From assembly GCF_033568475.1 (NCBI RefSeq), contig NC_133122.1, forward strand, positions 179,757,449-179,821,448: a stretch of 64,000 nucleotides of DNA, given 5' to 3'. The DNA comes from Henckelia pumila (taxonomy: Eukaryota; Streptophyta; Magnoliopsida; Lamiales; Gesneriaceae). Positions 13,380 through 22,380 of the stretch are shown here, piece after piece; the first letter of the stretch is position 1; each line of letters begins with the position of its first letter. The notes beneath the pieces are model-generated. The model was not told the origin of the DNA. It made no database searches and saw nothing but the letters and a program-made list of their open reading frames with translations. Both the position numbers and the translations under genes were made by a program.

Positions 13380-14640
13380 TTATCGTGGAAAGGTGGCCGG
13401 AAATTTATGTAATGAAATTTGAAGTTTGTCCCGATATGCATGCCTAACATTTCCGTAGAGACTGAAGATTTGCTGAAGCAGTGGCAAAACATCATGGACT
13501 ATGGTGATAGTTGGAATTGCTTTCTTCAAGTCTCATGTACTGTTTAGTGTACAAAATTCAGTTGTTTTAAGGGCTGCTCATTCGACTTTTCTGATGCTGG
13601 GTTTTTTGTTCATAGTTCCTCTGTGTCTCTGGGTTAGTTGTGTTTAGTAGCATACTCACGATGGTTTTGGTAGTATGTTATAGAATATTCATACCATTTG
13701 TATATTAGAACCAAGAGTGAGAAAGATGATTATGTTTCCTTCTCTTGTATCTACGAGTAAACTGAGCGCACGCCAGACGTGTGTAATGTTATAAAACACA
13801 TTTATATTTTATTATTTTAATTGATAAGAGTAAAGACATTTTGGATGTTGAATTGAAAGATTTAGAAGTAAATTTAACTTGGTGTAATGTTATAAAACAC
13901 ATTTATATTTTATCATTTCAAATGACAGTTTGATCTTTGAGTAATTTTTTCAAATACTTTACCATAAAAAATATAATTAATTTAAATTGCAGTATGACTT
14001 TTTATTACTTATTACAAATTTGATATTATTTGATTTAAATATAATCAAATTAATTATGAAAACAGTATAAACACGCAATGCATTCGTTTGTATACTAGTA
14101 TATTATTAAATTTCTATTCTTGAGTGTACATGTGGATGATCACGGTGTGATTTGGACGAGTTTTATAAAATTCAAAGCGAATTACTATTTAAGATATATA
14201 AAATATTCTTTCGAGTTGTAATTTTTCATATAAAAGTAGATGTGATTTTGGATAATATTGGTCCATTGGGCAGTTTTGTGCAGCGAGACGATGTTTACAA
14301 TAAATAGTAATGCATGGAATGATTTAATTGTAAATATTTATTTTAAATTTATAAAAAAAAATGAAAATCAGAAATGACTTATCTTTATGGTATCCAATTT
14401 TTCATTGTAAGGTTGCACTTGAATTGAAGGATATCAAATTCATTGATTTCGATCATAATTTCATTGTTAACAATGAAACAATAGATTAAATCATAAATGT
14501 ATATATTATTTATGTACACATTAGTTATATAAAGTATAATGAATTTCAAATTACACCATTATTAGGTGAACTTGAAATCATCATAATTAACAATTTAACA
14601 TTAAATACTATATAAACATTATTGATGACAATGGGTGTAA
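13380..14640 (+). other. 3' UTR of SCAI and intergenic DNA
   Basis: The 3' UTR probably runs some 300-400 bases past the stop. A 32-bp direct repeat (GTGTAATGTTATAAAACACA and on) occurs at 13781-13812 and 13882-13913. A perfect 20-bp palindrome, TTTCATTGTTAACAATGAAA, lies at 14459-14478. No gene seen. Confidence 0.5.
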
Positions 14641-14739
14641 CACTCTAAATTTTGGAGGGACTAAAGTTAAAGATTGATCATAGGATATCAAGGTCCACAT
14701 GTTCTCAACACTATAAAATTAATTATATAATTAATTAAT

Positions 14740-14800
14740 TTATATATATATATATATATATATATTAATGCTATATATATATATTAATGCTATATATATA
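14740..14800. repeat. TA-rich simple repeat at the pararetrovirus flank
   Basis: A (TA)n run followed by two copies of ATTAATGCTATATATAT. It borders the viral sequence that begins just downstream. An association of integrated plant pararetroviruses with TA-rich repeats has been described, which fits this position. Confidence 0.8.
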
Positions 14801-15043
14801 AGAGTGAATTGTGAATAAATCCCCAAACTCAAACCTTTCTTTCTCCCAACTCCCTCCCTTTAAGATTCTTTCTTTGCACTCCCTAGGACCACAAAATTTG
14901 ATTATTTTAATAATTAATTCTTGTACTCAATATGGGTTATTTTGTGCTAAGCTCTTAAGGTTTTATACTTAGATCTAAGAATCTTTGTGCTTATATCTCA
15001 TGTTTTGATGCTTAATTTCGGTACAAAGAATTATGTGTAAAAA

Positions 15044-15055
15044 TGGTATCAGAGC
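15044..15055 (+). promoter_or_regulatory. Primer-binding site complementary to initiator tRNA-Met
   Basis: TGGTATCAGAGC, the standard minus-strand primer site shared by plant pararetroviruses and many LTR elements. It lies 78 bases before the first small ORF, at the end of the leader, as in Caulimoviridae. Confidence 0.92.
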
Positions 15056-15132
15056 TTTAGGTTAATTATTCAGACTTTATATTATTCGTTAATTCATAAT
15101 TTTCTTTGTTGAGGAGAAGATTTTTACAAAAG

Positions 15133-15276
15133 ATGACTTCAAACGAAGGTTTGAATCAAGAGGATTTTATTCATATGAAATCCTATAAACAAGTTAATTT
15201 ATTCACAATAGATTACTTAGAACAGGTTGTGATTAATGCTCTCAATTTTGAAGGGATAAAGAAAGATGATTTCTAA
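15133..15276 (+). CDS. Pararetroviral small ORF, 47 residues
   Basis: ATG at 15133, TAA at 15274-15276. The protein starts MTSNEGLNQEDFIHMK and has no recognised domain. Its end overlaps the next ORF's ATG (15266) by 11 bases. Such overlaps are typical of pararetroviral polycistronic RNAs that are read by leaky scanning or re-initiation. It could be a short ORF1 or a truncated one. Confidence 0.5.
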   Translation: MTSNEGLNQEDFIHMKSYKQVNLFTIDYLEQVVINALNFEGIKKDDF

Positions 15277-15637
15277 CTCTCAATTTTTAGAAATTACCCC
15301 AGATTCCTCTAAACTCTCCGGAGATCTTAGAGAAATTCAAAAGACGGTACAATATTACAGCAATCAGCTGTATGAAATACCTCGACAAATTGAAGAAATC
15401 CTTAAGAAACAAGAAGAAATTCTTGGAACTCTAAAGGATCTTCAAAATAAAATCATAAATCTAGAACACACTTCTGGTTCTAGAAAAAGAAATACAGGAG
15501 GAAGGTTACCACTCTCGTTTGATACCGAACCTTTGTTACATCAGAAAGGTAAAACCAAAATGGTTCAAAAACCTTTAACTGATGATGAAATGATGATTAA
15601 TCTTATAAAAGCAGTATCAGAGAAAAACACTAGCTGA
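15266..15637 (+). CDS. Pararetroviral coiled-coil ORF (virion-associated-protein-like)
   Basis: 123 residues, intact. The middle (about residues 20-75) is rich in Leu/Ile/Glu/Lys heptads and would form a coiled coil, followed by a basic patch (GSRKRNTGGR). Size, position before the capsid ORF and coiled coil suggest the virion-associated protein of related viruses, which binds capsid and nucleic acid. No direct motif proves this. Its stop overlaps the ATG of the capsid ORF (TGATG at 15635-15639). Confidence 0.6.
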   Translation: MISNSQFLEITPDSSKLSGDLREIQKTVQYYSNQLYEIPRQIEEILKKQEEILGTLKDLQNKIINLEHTSGSRKRNTGGRLPLSFDTEPLLHQKGKTKMVQKPLTDDEMMINLIKAVSEKNTS

Positions 15638-16869
15638 TGACTACTTTAGAAAGATTAAATCTCGAGGATCTACAAGATCTTGCGGATTCTTTTGCGAATC
15701 TCAAAGTATTACATCTGAAAATGAATTCCCCTGAGGGTGAACAACCCATAGGGAATCCCCCAAGATATGCGGTTAAAACAGAAGAACCACATAGTGAGTT
15801 TCATGTTGGAGAAAATTCACATCTAGCAGGAACAAGATCAAGAAGGAGTAAGATACCACTACATCAAACTCCTTATGGAAAAACTGTTTTAGACCCGATA
15901 CATCCTTATGGGGTTATGTTAAACCTTGATGTTCTGGACTTCAAAAACAGAGAAGATCTCATAGATGATTGGACATCAGCTATGAGAATAGCAGCAGGAA
16001 CATTAGATCTCAATAAAGAAGGATTCATTAAACTTTTAGAAATGAGTCTAATGGGATATGTCAAGATCGCTTGGGAGATGGCTATGCCAGAAACTAAGGA
16101 ATCAATCTTAGCAGGAGAATCCCTCAGCGAGATTGGAGAAAGAATGGCCACCCTATTTAAAGCACAATTCATAGGGGTAGACTATTTCAATAATCAAGAT
16201 ACAGAGAAAAAGATAAGATATACTCAAGCTCTGTATAGTCTCGAGTTACATGATATCTGTTTAGTTGACGAATACATTATGTTATTCGCTAAATATGGAT
16301 GGAATTCGGGAGTCGAGGAAAATGTAGCTATTCAGCTATTTTTCGCAAAAATGTCAAGTCCCTGGAGAGAAATGCTGATTAAAGAATATGTTCCAGGTAA
16401 TCTTAATACATTGGCAAGACGCGCCTCCTTTTTTAAAGGAAAATTGGCAGAATTGTGTCATATGGCAGCATTACAGAAGAACTACAATAAAATAAGGGGT
16501 ATAGATAAACGTACACCTTTATGTTGTAAAGAAAATGATCTTCCAACGATCATTGGAAATAGATCACAGAGATTTAAAAGGAAGAAATTCAGAAATAATC
16601 CCTATAATAAAAGAATGAAAAGTTCTTGGAATCCAAGAACATTTTGGTCCAAACAAAAGGCCAGATCCTATAGATTGGGTAGAAGAAGTGGACCTATAAG
16701 AACATCCCCAGCAACAGGCTCATCACAAAGAAGGGGAAGAACACCATCAAAAAGAACTTTCAGAAGAACTCATACAAGAGCAAGTGAAAGTTTCAAAGAT
16801 TGCAACTGCTGGACATGTGGAGCAAGAGGACATATATCTACAAATTGTCCAGAAAATGAGAAAAAATGA
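15637..16869 (+). CDS. Pararetroviral capsid (coat) protein-like ORF with CCHC zinc finger
   Basis: 410 residues. The first half is a capsid-like region. Residues about 305-390 are strongly basic (many RK/RR pairs), and residues 391-404 form a CX2CX4HX4C zinc knuckle (C391, C394, H399, C404), the nucleic-acid-binding finger of pararetroviral coat proteins. The ORF ends at a TGA (16867-16869) a few residues after the finger. The same frame then stays open to a TAA near 17036 and codes for a very acidic Glu/Asp/Ser tail, as is usual for these capsids. The TGA therefore looks like a later nonsense mutation. It overlaps the movement-protein ORF in another frame. Confidence 0.8.
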   Translation: MTTLERLNLEDLQDLADSFANLKVLHLKMNSPEGEQPIGNPPRYAVKTEEPHSEFHVGENSHLAGTRSRRSKIPLHQTPYGKTVLDPIHPYGVMLNLDVLDFKNREDLIDDWTSAMRIAAGTLDLNKEGFIKLLEMSLMGYVKIAWEMAMPETKESILAGESLSEIGERMATLFKAQFIGVDYFNNQDTEKKIRYTQALYSLELHDICLVDEYIMLFAKYGWNSGVEENVAIQLFFAKMSSPWREMLIKEYVPGNLNTLARRASFFKGKLAELCHMAALQKNYNKIRGIDKRTPLCCKENDLPTIIGNRSQRFKRKKFRNNPYNKRMKSSWNPRTFWSKQKARSYRLGRRSGPIRTSPATGSSQRRGRTPSKRTFRRTHTRASESFKDCNCWTCGARGHISTNCPENEKK

Positions 16870-18241
16870 GTTAAACTCTTTGAAGCAACACCAGATATCG
16901 ATGATGCGGTCTTCTTTCAAGATCTCGTCCAAGTATATCAATTTGAGGATATCCTCTCAGATGAAAGCATATACGAAGAAGAGATATTGTTTAGTCAAGA
17001 AGTTTCTGAGGATGAATCTGAATCAGAATCAGAGTAAAGAGGAAGTGTTTTGGCATGAAACACATGAAAGTTTGGCTGGGTTCTTTAGTCAAACCACGAT
17101 ATCTCATAATATGGTCCAAAGGATTATGAGAGAAAATCCAACATTACAGAAGTACCAAGGATTTTCGGCAGGACAAGTTGAAAGAGTCTTAGGAAACCTA
17201 GGGTTAAGACAGAGAAGACATAATTTGATTTATAAGGTATCCAAAAGGGAAATGGAGATCCCTATGGAATTAACCAGTAATCAAATTGAGATGCAGTTAA
17301 TTCCCTTTGAAGAAATTCGAGAAGAATTACAGAAATTAAAAGCAGAAGTAGCTAAGACAATGTCTTGGATTCATATTGGAGCAATCCAGATTATGATCAA
17401 AGCTACTTTTAAAGAGGGAATAGATTCACCTATAGATATCGTAGTATGCGATAAAAGAATGGGGAATATACAAGATGCAGTTCTAGGAACTATCTCGGGA
17501 AATTTGTGTGCAGAAAAAATTGTGGGAGTTATTTATCCAAGAATATCCTACAATTTAGCAGATAGAGATTTTAGTCGAGCCTTGACGTTGCATCAAAACT
17601 TCATGGAAAAAAGACTAATGAATGAAGGTAATAGGTCATATTCTATTACGTATCAAATTTCATATGTTCTTTCTAATACTCGCCATTCTGAATTATTTAT
17701 TAGAAATGAGTTCATTGAAATTCCAGAGATCTTTGGGAAAGTTGCTCAAGCAATATACCCGAAAAGGATCGAGTTTTCTTTAATTCAGAAAATAGACATT
17801 CAAATTCAAGACAGACCGGTTCTATACAGAGACCTTAAAATAGAACCCCGAAGGTTATCTTTCCAAGGAGACCGAATGACAAGTAGGAGATGGGACAAAT
17901 CTCCTATTCAAGAAATTCCACCAGAAGAAAAGGAGTTTTCTATAATAGGAAAACTTAGATCTCCAGAAGGATGGAAAGAAGTGAAAATAGTATTCGAAAT
18001 TACAAGTCATCGGAACCAGTTTCCTTGTAACTTGATTTACTATTTGGAACAACGGAAAAAAGAAACTTACCAAGGAGTGATAAATATTGGAGAATTGGAA
18101 GTTCAAATCTGTGGAATTCCAGAAAAAAAAGTGGATCAGCTCATTCTTGGCCTAAAGTTTCTGGAGGACCATAAACCATGGAAACGCCTTGAAAAAGGAA
18201 TAGAGTTCATGGCAAAAGAAAAGACTTGGAGGATTCAATAA
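16784..18241 (+). CDS. Pararetroviral movement protein-like ORF (30K superfamily)
   Basis: Open for 485 residues, but only the part from about residue 85 (17040 on) resembles a movement protein; the start reads the capsid tail in the wrong frame. The core (residues about 195-310) has the hydrophobic-beta and 'FKEGIDSPI' / 'GNLCAEK' pattern of caulimoviral 30K-superfamily proteins, which enlarge plasmodesmata for cell-to-cell movement. The frame change relative to the capsid ORF suggests either a frameshift in this copy of a once-fused capsid-movement polyprotein or a separate ORF. No internal stop within the core. Confidence 0.72.
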   Translation: MKVSKIATAGHVEQEDIYLQIVQKMRKNELNSLKQHQISMMRSSFKISSKYINLRISSQMKAYTKKRYCLVKKFLRMNLNQNQSKEEVFWHETHESLAGFFSQTTISHNMVQRIMRENPTLQKYQGFSAGQVERVLGNLGLRQRRHNLIYKVSKREMEIPMELTSNQIEMQLIPFEEIREELQKLKAEVAKTMSWIHIGAIQIMIKATFKEGIDSPIDIVVCDKRMGNIQDAVLGTISGNLCAEKIVGVIYPRISYNLADRDFSRALTLHQNFMEKRLMNEGNRSYSITYQISYVLSNTRHSELFIRNEFIEIPEIFGKVAQAIYPKRIEFSLIQKIDIQIQDRPVLYRDLKIEPRRLSFQGDRMTSRRWDKSPIQEIPPEEKEFSIIGKLRSPEGWKEVKIVFEITSHRNQFPCNLIYYLEQRKKETYQGVINIGELEVQICGIPEKKVDQLILGLKFLEDHKPWKRLEKGIEFMAKEKTWRIQ

Positions 18242-18253
18242 GAATTCTACGAG

Positions 18254-18550
18254 ATGGAAAACCAAGAGAATTGGATAAGGGACAATACCTTAATCAGATT
18301 CAAAAACTCTGTTTACAAACAGAGGAAGAAGCAACTGTTGAAATTAGTAAGTCATAAACATGATTTACTAGAACGCATTGAAGAAGTAGAAAGGAGTAAC
18401 CATACTTTACCTTCTGAGGACTTAGGAAAACTAAAGGTGAATAGTCTTAATCGGATTACTGAGTTACAACACAGTTTGTTAAAAATGGCGGGGCCATTTA
18501 GTAATCCCTTTAAAAAATTACAACAAGTCCTTTCTCCATATACATTCTGA
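18254..18550 (+). CDS. Pararetroviral small ORF, 98 residues, unrecognised
   Basis: Lies in the same frame as the movement-protein ORF, four codons after its stop. Begins MENQENWIRDNTLIRFKNS; basic, with a helical, coiled-coil-like stretch (LLERIEEVERSN...). No known motif. It could be a C-terminal extension cut off by a nonsense mutation or an independent short protein before the protease-polymerase ORF. Confidence 0.45.
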   Translation: MENQENWIRDNTLIRFKNSVYKQRKKQLLKLVSHKHDLLERIEEVERSNHTLPSEDLGKLKVNSLNRITELQHSLLKMAGPFSNPFKKLQQVLSPYTF

Positions 18551-18555
18551 TAGGG

Positions 18556-20543
18556 ATGTTGTATGAACAATATAAGGCTGAATACTTTGTAGCTTATATT
18601 GACTCGGGAGCAGGAATTTGTACAACAAAAAGATGAGTCTTCCCTGAATAATGTGAAGAAGAATTGCCAAAAATTGCTGGACGAGATTTCTCTCGAAGAA
18701 TTTTAATTCTTTGCAAAGGAATAAAACAAGCAGAGATCCTTATGGGAGGAGCAGGTCAAACACCTTGGTACAAGATAAAGACACCACCAATCTATTTCCA
18801 TGATACAGGAGCTTATATCCTGTTAGGAAATAACTTCTTACAAATGTTTAAGAAATACACACAAGACAATGAGTCAAGAAGACTTATGTTCACTACAATT
18901 TGTGACCATAAAATTATCGTTCAAAGACTCAAGGTTGCTTTTTATCGACAATTGCCGATAATTTTTCGCAGTCAGCGTGGTGATAAAGGACAACTTTTTC
19001 ACCCAAAAATGAAAGATCCAAGAAGGTTTGGAGAAACCATGTTGAAAATAACAATAGAACAAGAACTCCAAACAGAGGATATGGAGCTTCTCAAGGTAAC
19101 TCTAAATCACAGAGATATAGAGTTAGAAAATAAGGTATCCCTTGAAGATGTCAAAAAGAGGCTCAAAGAAAGTTACAACGAGCATCCTTTGGCATGGTGG
19201 GATAGAAATCAACTCAAAGTCAGTCTTACTCTAAAGGAAGGCAAAGAGTATGAATTCGTCAGATATAAGCCTATCCTGATGAACTTAACAGATCAAAGGG
19301 ATATGAGAATGATTATCAAGGAACATCTGGACCTTGGTCTAATCAAAGAAGGAGTTTCACCATATAGCAGCCCAGGTTTTCTGGTCAGAAATCATGGTGA
19401 AATAAAAAGAGGAAAACCCAGGTTAGTTATTAACTACCAAGGTATTAATAAAATCCTGGAGTTTGATGGGTACTTCATACCGAGTAGAGAACACTTAATT
19501 AGCTGTGTACGAAATGCTAGAGTGTTCTCAAAATTTGACTGTAAGTCTGAATTTTACCAGATTCGAATGGAATAAGGCAGAAAAAAATTCACAGCCTTCT
19601 CTACTCCACAAGGACACTATATTTGGGAAGTTATGCCTATGGGATTGGCTAATGCACCACAGATATTTTAAAGAAAGATGGATAACCTTTTCAAAGATTA
19701 TTTCAACTTTATGTTTATTTATGTTGATGATATTCTTATAGCATCAAAAAAAACATAGACGAACACGTCAAACACATAGAGATTTTCTCTAAAATTTGTA
19801 AACAAGAGGGACTGGTCTTATCTGAAAAGAAAGCAGTGATAGCAACAAGGAAAATTGAATTCCTTGGTATTGAGATTAATGAAACTGGAATAATTCTACA
19901 ACCCCATATTGTGGAAAAGGTAAAGAATTTTCCAGATAAACTCAAAGACGTAAAACAACTTCAGAGTTTTCTTGGAGTAGTTAATTTTGCAGGGATGTTC
20001 ATTAACAGCCTAGCAATGTACAGAAAGGTGTTCAGTCCTTTGTTAAAAAAAGATGCTAGATTTATATGGACTGATGACCATACTAAAGGGGTAAACCAAT
20101 TAAAGGAGATATGTAAGAATCTCTCAAAAATGGCTATACCCGTAGATGAAGATGATCTGGTATTATTTACAGATACCAGTGACGATTGGTGGGCAGCAGT
20201 CCTTACCAAGATCACTACATATGGAGAAATACCATGCAAATAGTGTAGCGGTCTTTTTTCAAAATCAGAGGCCATAAGATGGCATATCAACGAAAAGGAA
20301 TTTTATGCAGTTAAAAGGGCTTTCGAAAAATGGCCATTATTTTTACTTGCTAAAAAATTCACGCTGAAGGTTGATAACACCCAGGTAAAAGCTTTCCTAA
20401 AAAATAAGATTGAATCTAAACCTGAAAAAGCTAGGTTATTAAGATGGCAAGCATTATGTCAAAATTATATTTTTGATATTGTTATTATTAAATATCATGA
20501 AAATATTCTTGCAGATTTTTTAACAAGAGATGGAAGGCAGTGA
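18556..20543 (+). pseudogene. Pararetroviral protease / reverse transcriptase / RNase H, broken
   Basis: The domain order is as in Caulimoviridae. The aspartic protease motif DSGAG is at 18601-18615. RT follows from about 19200, with a FDCKS-type block near 19540 and YVDD near 19721. RNase H includes TDTSDD near 20172 and a DNTQ block near 20374. Breaks are: TGA 18634, TAA 18649, TAA 19573, TAA about 19669, a frameshift in the A8 run 19746-19753, and TAG 20241. The FDCKS signature and the RNase H blocks favour pararetrovirus over Ty3/gypsy. The enzyme would copy pregenomic RNA into DNA; this copy cannot encode it whole. Confidence 0.88.
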
Positions 20544-20847
20544 TGTAGATTCCATCATAAAAATGCAGAGGCATCTCAGAAAACACCTTGGGTTGCTTCA
20601 AACCGAGTTCAACCAGTTAGCCATTAATGCTGAAATGGCTGGAAGGTTACAACAAGCTGATCGGATCAAAGTATCTAATCGAATTACAGGATGTATGCAA
20701 GCTCAAACACAACTATGGGCTGCTATTCAAGGACCAATCGTGAAGGCTATAGAGAAACCATTGGTTTCTCATAAACAAGATATGCTAAAACCATTGGTTT
20801 TACAAAAAACAAGAAATACAACCACCGATTGTGAAACAAGATGTTGA
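20530..20847 (+). pseudogene. Pararetroviral ORF after RNase H, N-terminal part
   Basis: 105 residues, starting MEGSDVDSIIKMQRHLRK. The ATG (20530) lies inside the end of the RNase H frame (stop 20541-20543), a start/stop overlap typical of this virus family. Helical, coiled-coil-like, unrecognised. The frame is lost after about 20810, near an A run, and the continuation reads in the next frame from 20831, so this is probably the N-terminus of the following ORF. Confidence 0.5.
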
Positions 20848-21918
20848 GGAATCTAAAACTCAAGAAACAAGTGCTAATCTATCATCAGCCTTTGATGATC
20901 TAGATGAAGCAACAATTGATGAAAAAAACTTATCAAGTCAACCCTCCGCCTCTGGGGTAAAAGAGGAAGAGATCAATCTTAGGCCCAACACAGACAAGGG
21001 CAAATCTAAGATCGATACTAACCCAGCTATTATTTCTCCATTTCAGGTTTATCAACAGAGGTGGGAGAAATTAAGTACAAGAAGTGAAATTAACCCTAAT
21101 ACTTGCAGGGTTGATGTTGCAGGGATATATCCAAGAGTTTGGCTAAAAAACAATGTCAATCCTAAGGATGTAAAGTTCTAATATGAATTTGGGGCTTTGA
21201 CCTCAGTTTATACAACGTCACCTAGCTTCCCGGAAATATCACAGTTACCAAAATGGATTCAGGAAGCAGTCCAAGAAACATGGGCAAATAATGACCATTT
21301 GTCCAGAGGAGATGTGTTTGAATTATATTTCTTTAGTGCAGCTCCAAAACCAACAGGGAAAGGATCACACGAGCCCTTTCATTTCATCAAGCTAAGGAGA
21401 CCTAACATGAATAATCAAAGATTCATCAAGGATCCAATATCTGAAGAAATACCATTAGTGTCCACTTTTGGAGAAAATGAAATTTCAACCAGAAGGGCAT
21501 GGGGTATTTGGATTTGTCTCACCGAGATGGACAAGGTCAAGTTTTTGTTCAAATTTTATCAGAATTCTGTGAACGGATCATTCCTGTTAAACACAATGAC
21601 AGGAAAAACTACGGCTTTTGCGTAAGAACTCTTAAAAAAAGAAGAGAAACTTTTTGTGGAACAACAAGCTACTGGGGAGTAAAGAAACTCGCCGAAAATT
21701 TTGTAACATGGCTCATATCGGAAGATGGTCAGATAACATCTACCCAGAGTGTCCAAACCAGAAGGAGCCAGAATTCAAAAAAAACTTCAGACCCCGAACG
21801 GATCGAAAAGATTTTTTCGAGACAAGCAAAGGTGGACAAGGACCACCAAAGATGCGTTTTCACAAGGGCCTATTTCAAAAGCAAAAGATGCCCCGACAAC
21901 AATAAAACAGGCATGTGA
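20831..21918 (+). pseudogene. Pararetroviral transactivator/inclusion-body-like region, broken
   Basis: Read in frame from 20831, stopped by TAA 21179-21181, open again in the same frame to 21625, then continued in another frame to 21918. The first part is acidic and disordered. The middle (21000-21600) looks globular, with blocks such as QRWEKLS and WIQEAVQETW. The end is basic (Lys/Arg rich). As the last large ORF before the promoter it occupies the place of the caulimovirid translation transactivator, which allows re-initiation on polycistronic RNA. The assignment rests on position and composition, not on a proven motif. Confidence 0.5.
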
Positions 21919-21962
21919 GGAGAATAAAGTCAAAAGAAAGTGGCAGGCATGTGATTCCTCTA

Positions 21963-22067
21963 CTAGTAAAAGATGTCATCAATAATGACATAAAAAAAAT
22001 ACAAGACAGCTGCCTCCACTAGTAAAAGATGTCATCAATAATGGCATAAAGAAATACAAGACAGCTG
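21963..22067 (+). promoter_or_regulatory. Tandem duplicated block upstream of the pararetroviral promoter
   Basis: Two copies of about 50 bp at 21963-22012 and 22019-22067, both starting CTAGTAAAAGATGTCATCAA and ending CAAGACAGCTG, with a period of 56 bp and only a few differences. Each has GATGTCATC and AATGACAT or AATGGCAT words that resemble halves of bZIP-type (TGACG-like) sites. They lie 45-150 bases before the TATA box, where related viruses have activator elements. Confidence 0.75.
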
Positions 22068-22111
22068 TGAGATTCCCTGAAGTTTCTCGGTGAAACGAGC
22101 GGAACTACAAC

Positions 22112-22119
22112 TATAAATA
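22112..22119 (+). promoter_or_regulatory. TATA box of the pararetroviral pregenomic promoter
   Basis: TATAAATA inside ACTATAAATACAGGCATTTG. It lies 45 bases after the duplicated block; transcription would start about 22145. The following CT-rich stretch and AATAAA words at about 22171 and 22312 fit the leader and polyadenylation region of the terminally redundant viral RNA. Confidence 0.75.
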
Positions 22120-22380
22120 CAGGCATTTGAGGAAGCTGAAGACATCGATCATTTCCTTCAGTTTTCTTACAAATAAATTGTTGTAATATTTCTCTCTCTA
22201 TTGTATTAAATTTTCCTTTTATGTATTTCAAGAACAAGGCTACTATGAGTAGCTAAACAAGTTGTCTTCTCCTCTTCAAAAGAGTTGATTTATGTAATAA
22301 TATTATGTCTGAATAAATTTTCTAAAGTCTCTTGTTCTTTCATGCTCATATTTTATAATTAAATTTATATATCATACGCC

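Larger units (their letters stand above)
14815..22380 (+). mobile_element. Endogenous pararetrovirus (Caulimoviridae), near full length, degraded
   Basis: About 7.5 kb, the size expected for one unit of a Caulimoviridae genome, with no long terminal repeats at its ends. Order seen: leader with tRNA-Met primer site (15044), 47-codon ORF, coiled-coil ORF, capsid-like ORF with CCHC finger, 30K-type movement-protein ORF, 98-codon ORF, aspartic protease / reverse transcriptase / RNase H, an ORF of coiled-coil character, a transactivator-like region, then a duplicated block, TATA box and the start of the leader. The copy is a circular genome opened in its leader. Stops and frameshifts in protease, RT, RNase H and the last ORF show that it is defective. 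Capsid before movement protein recalls cavemo-/solendoviruses, but genus assignment is an inference. Boundaries are approximate. Confidence 0.88.

Noticed and set aside
15906-18106. Minus-strand ORFs within the viral region
   Set aside because: They are shadows of the plus-strand capsid and movement ORFs.
14640-22380. Reading the viral region as an LTR retrotransposon
   Set aside because: No repeat of 14650-15040 is found after 21900, a movement-protein core is present, and RT and RNase H blocks are of pararetroviral type.
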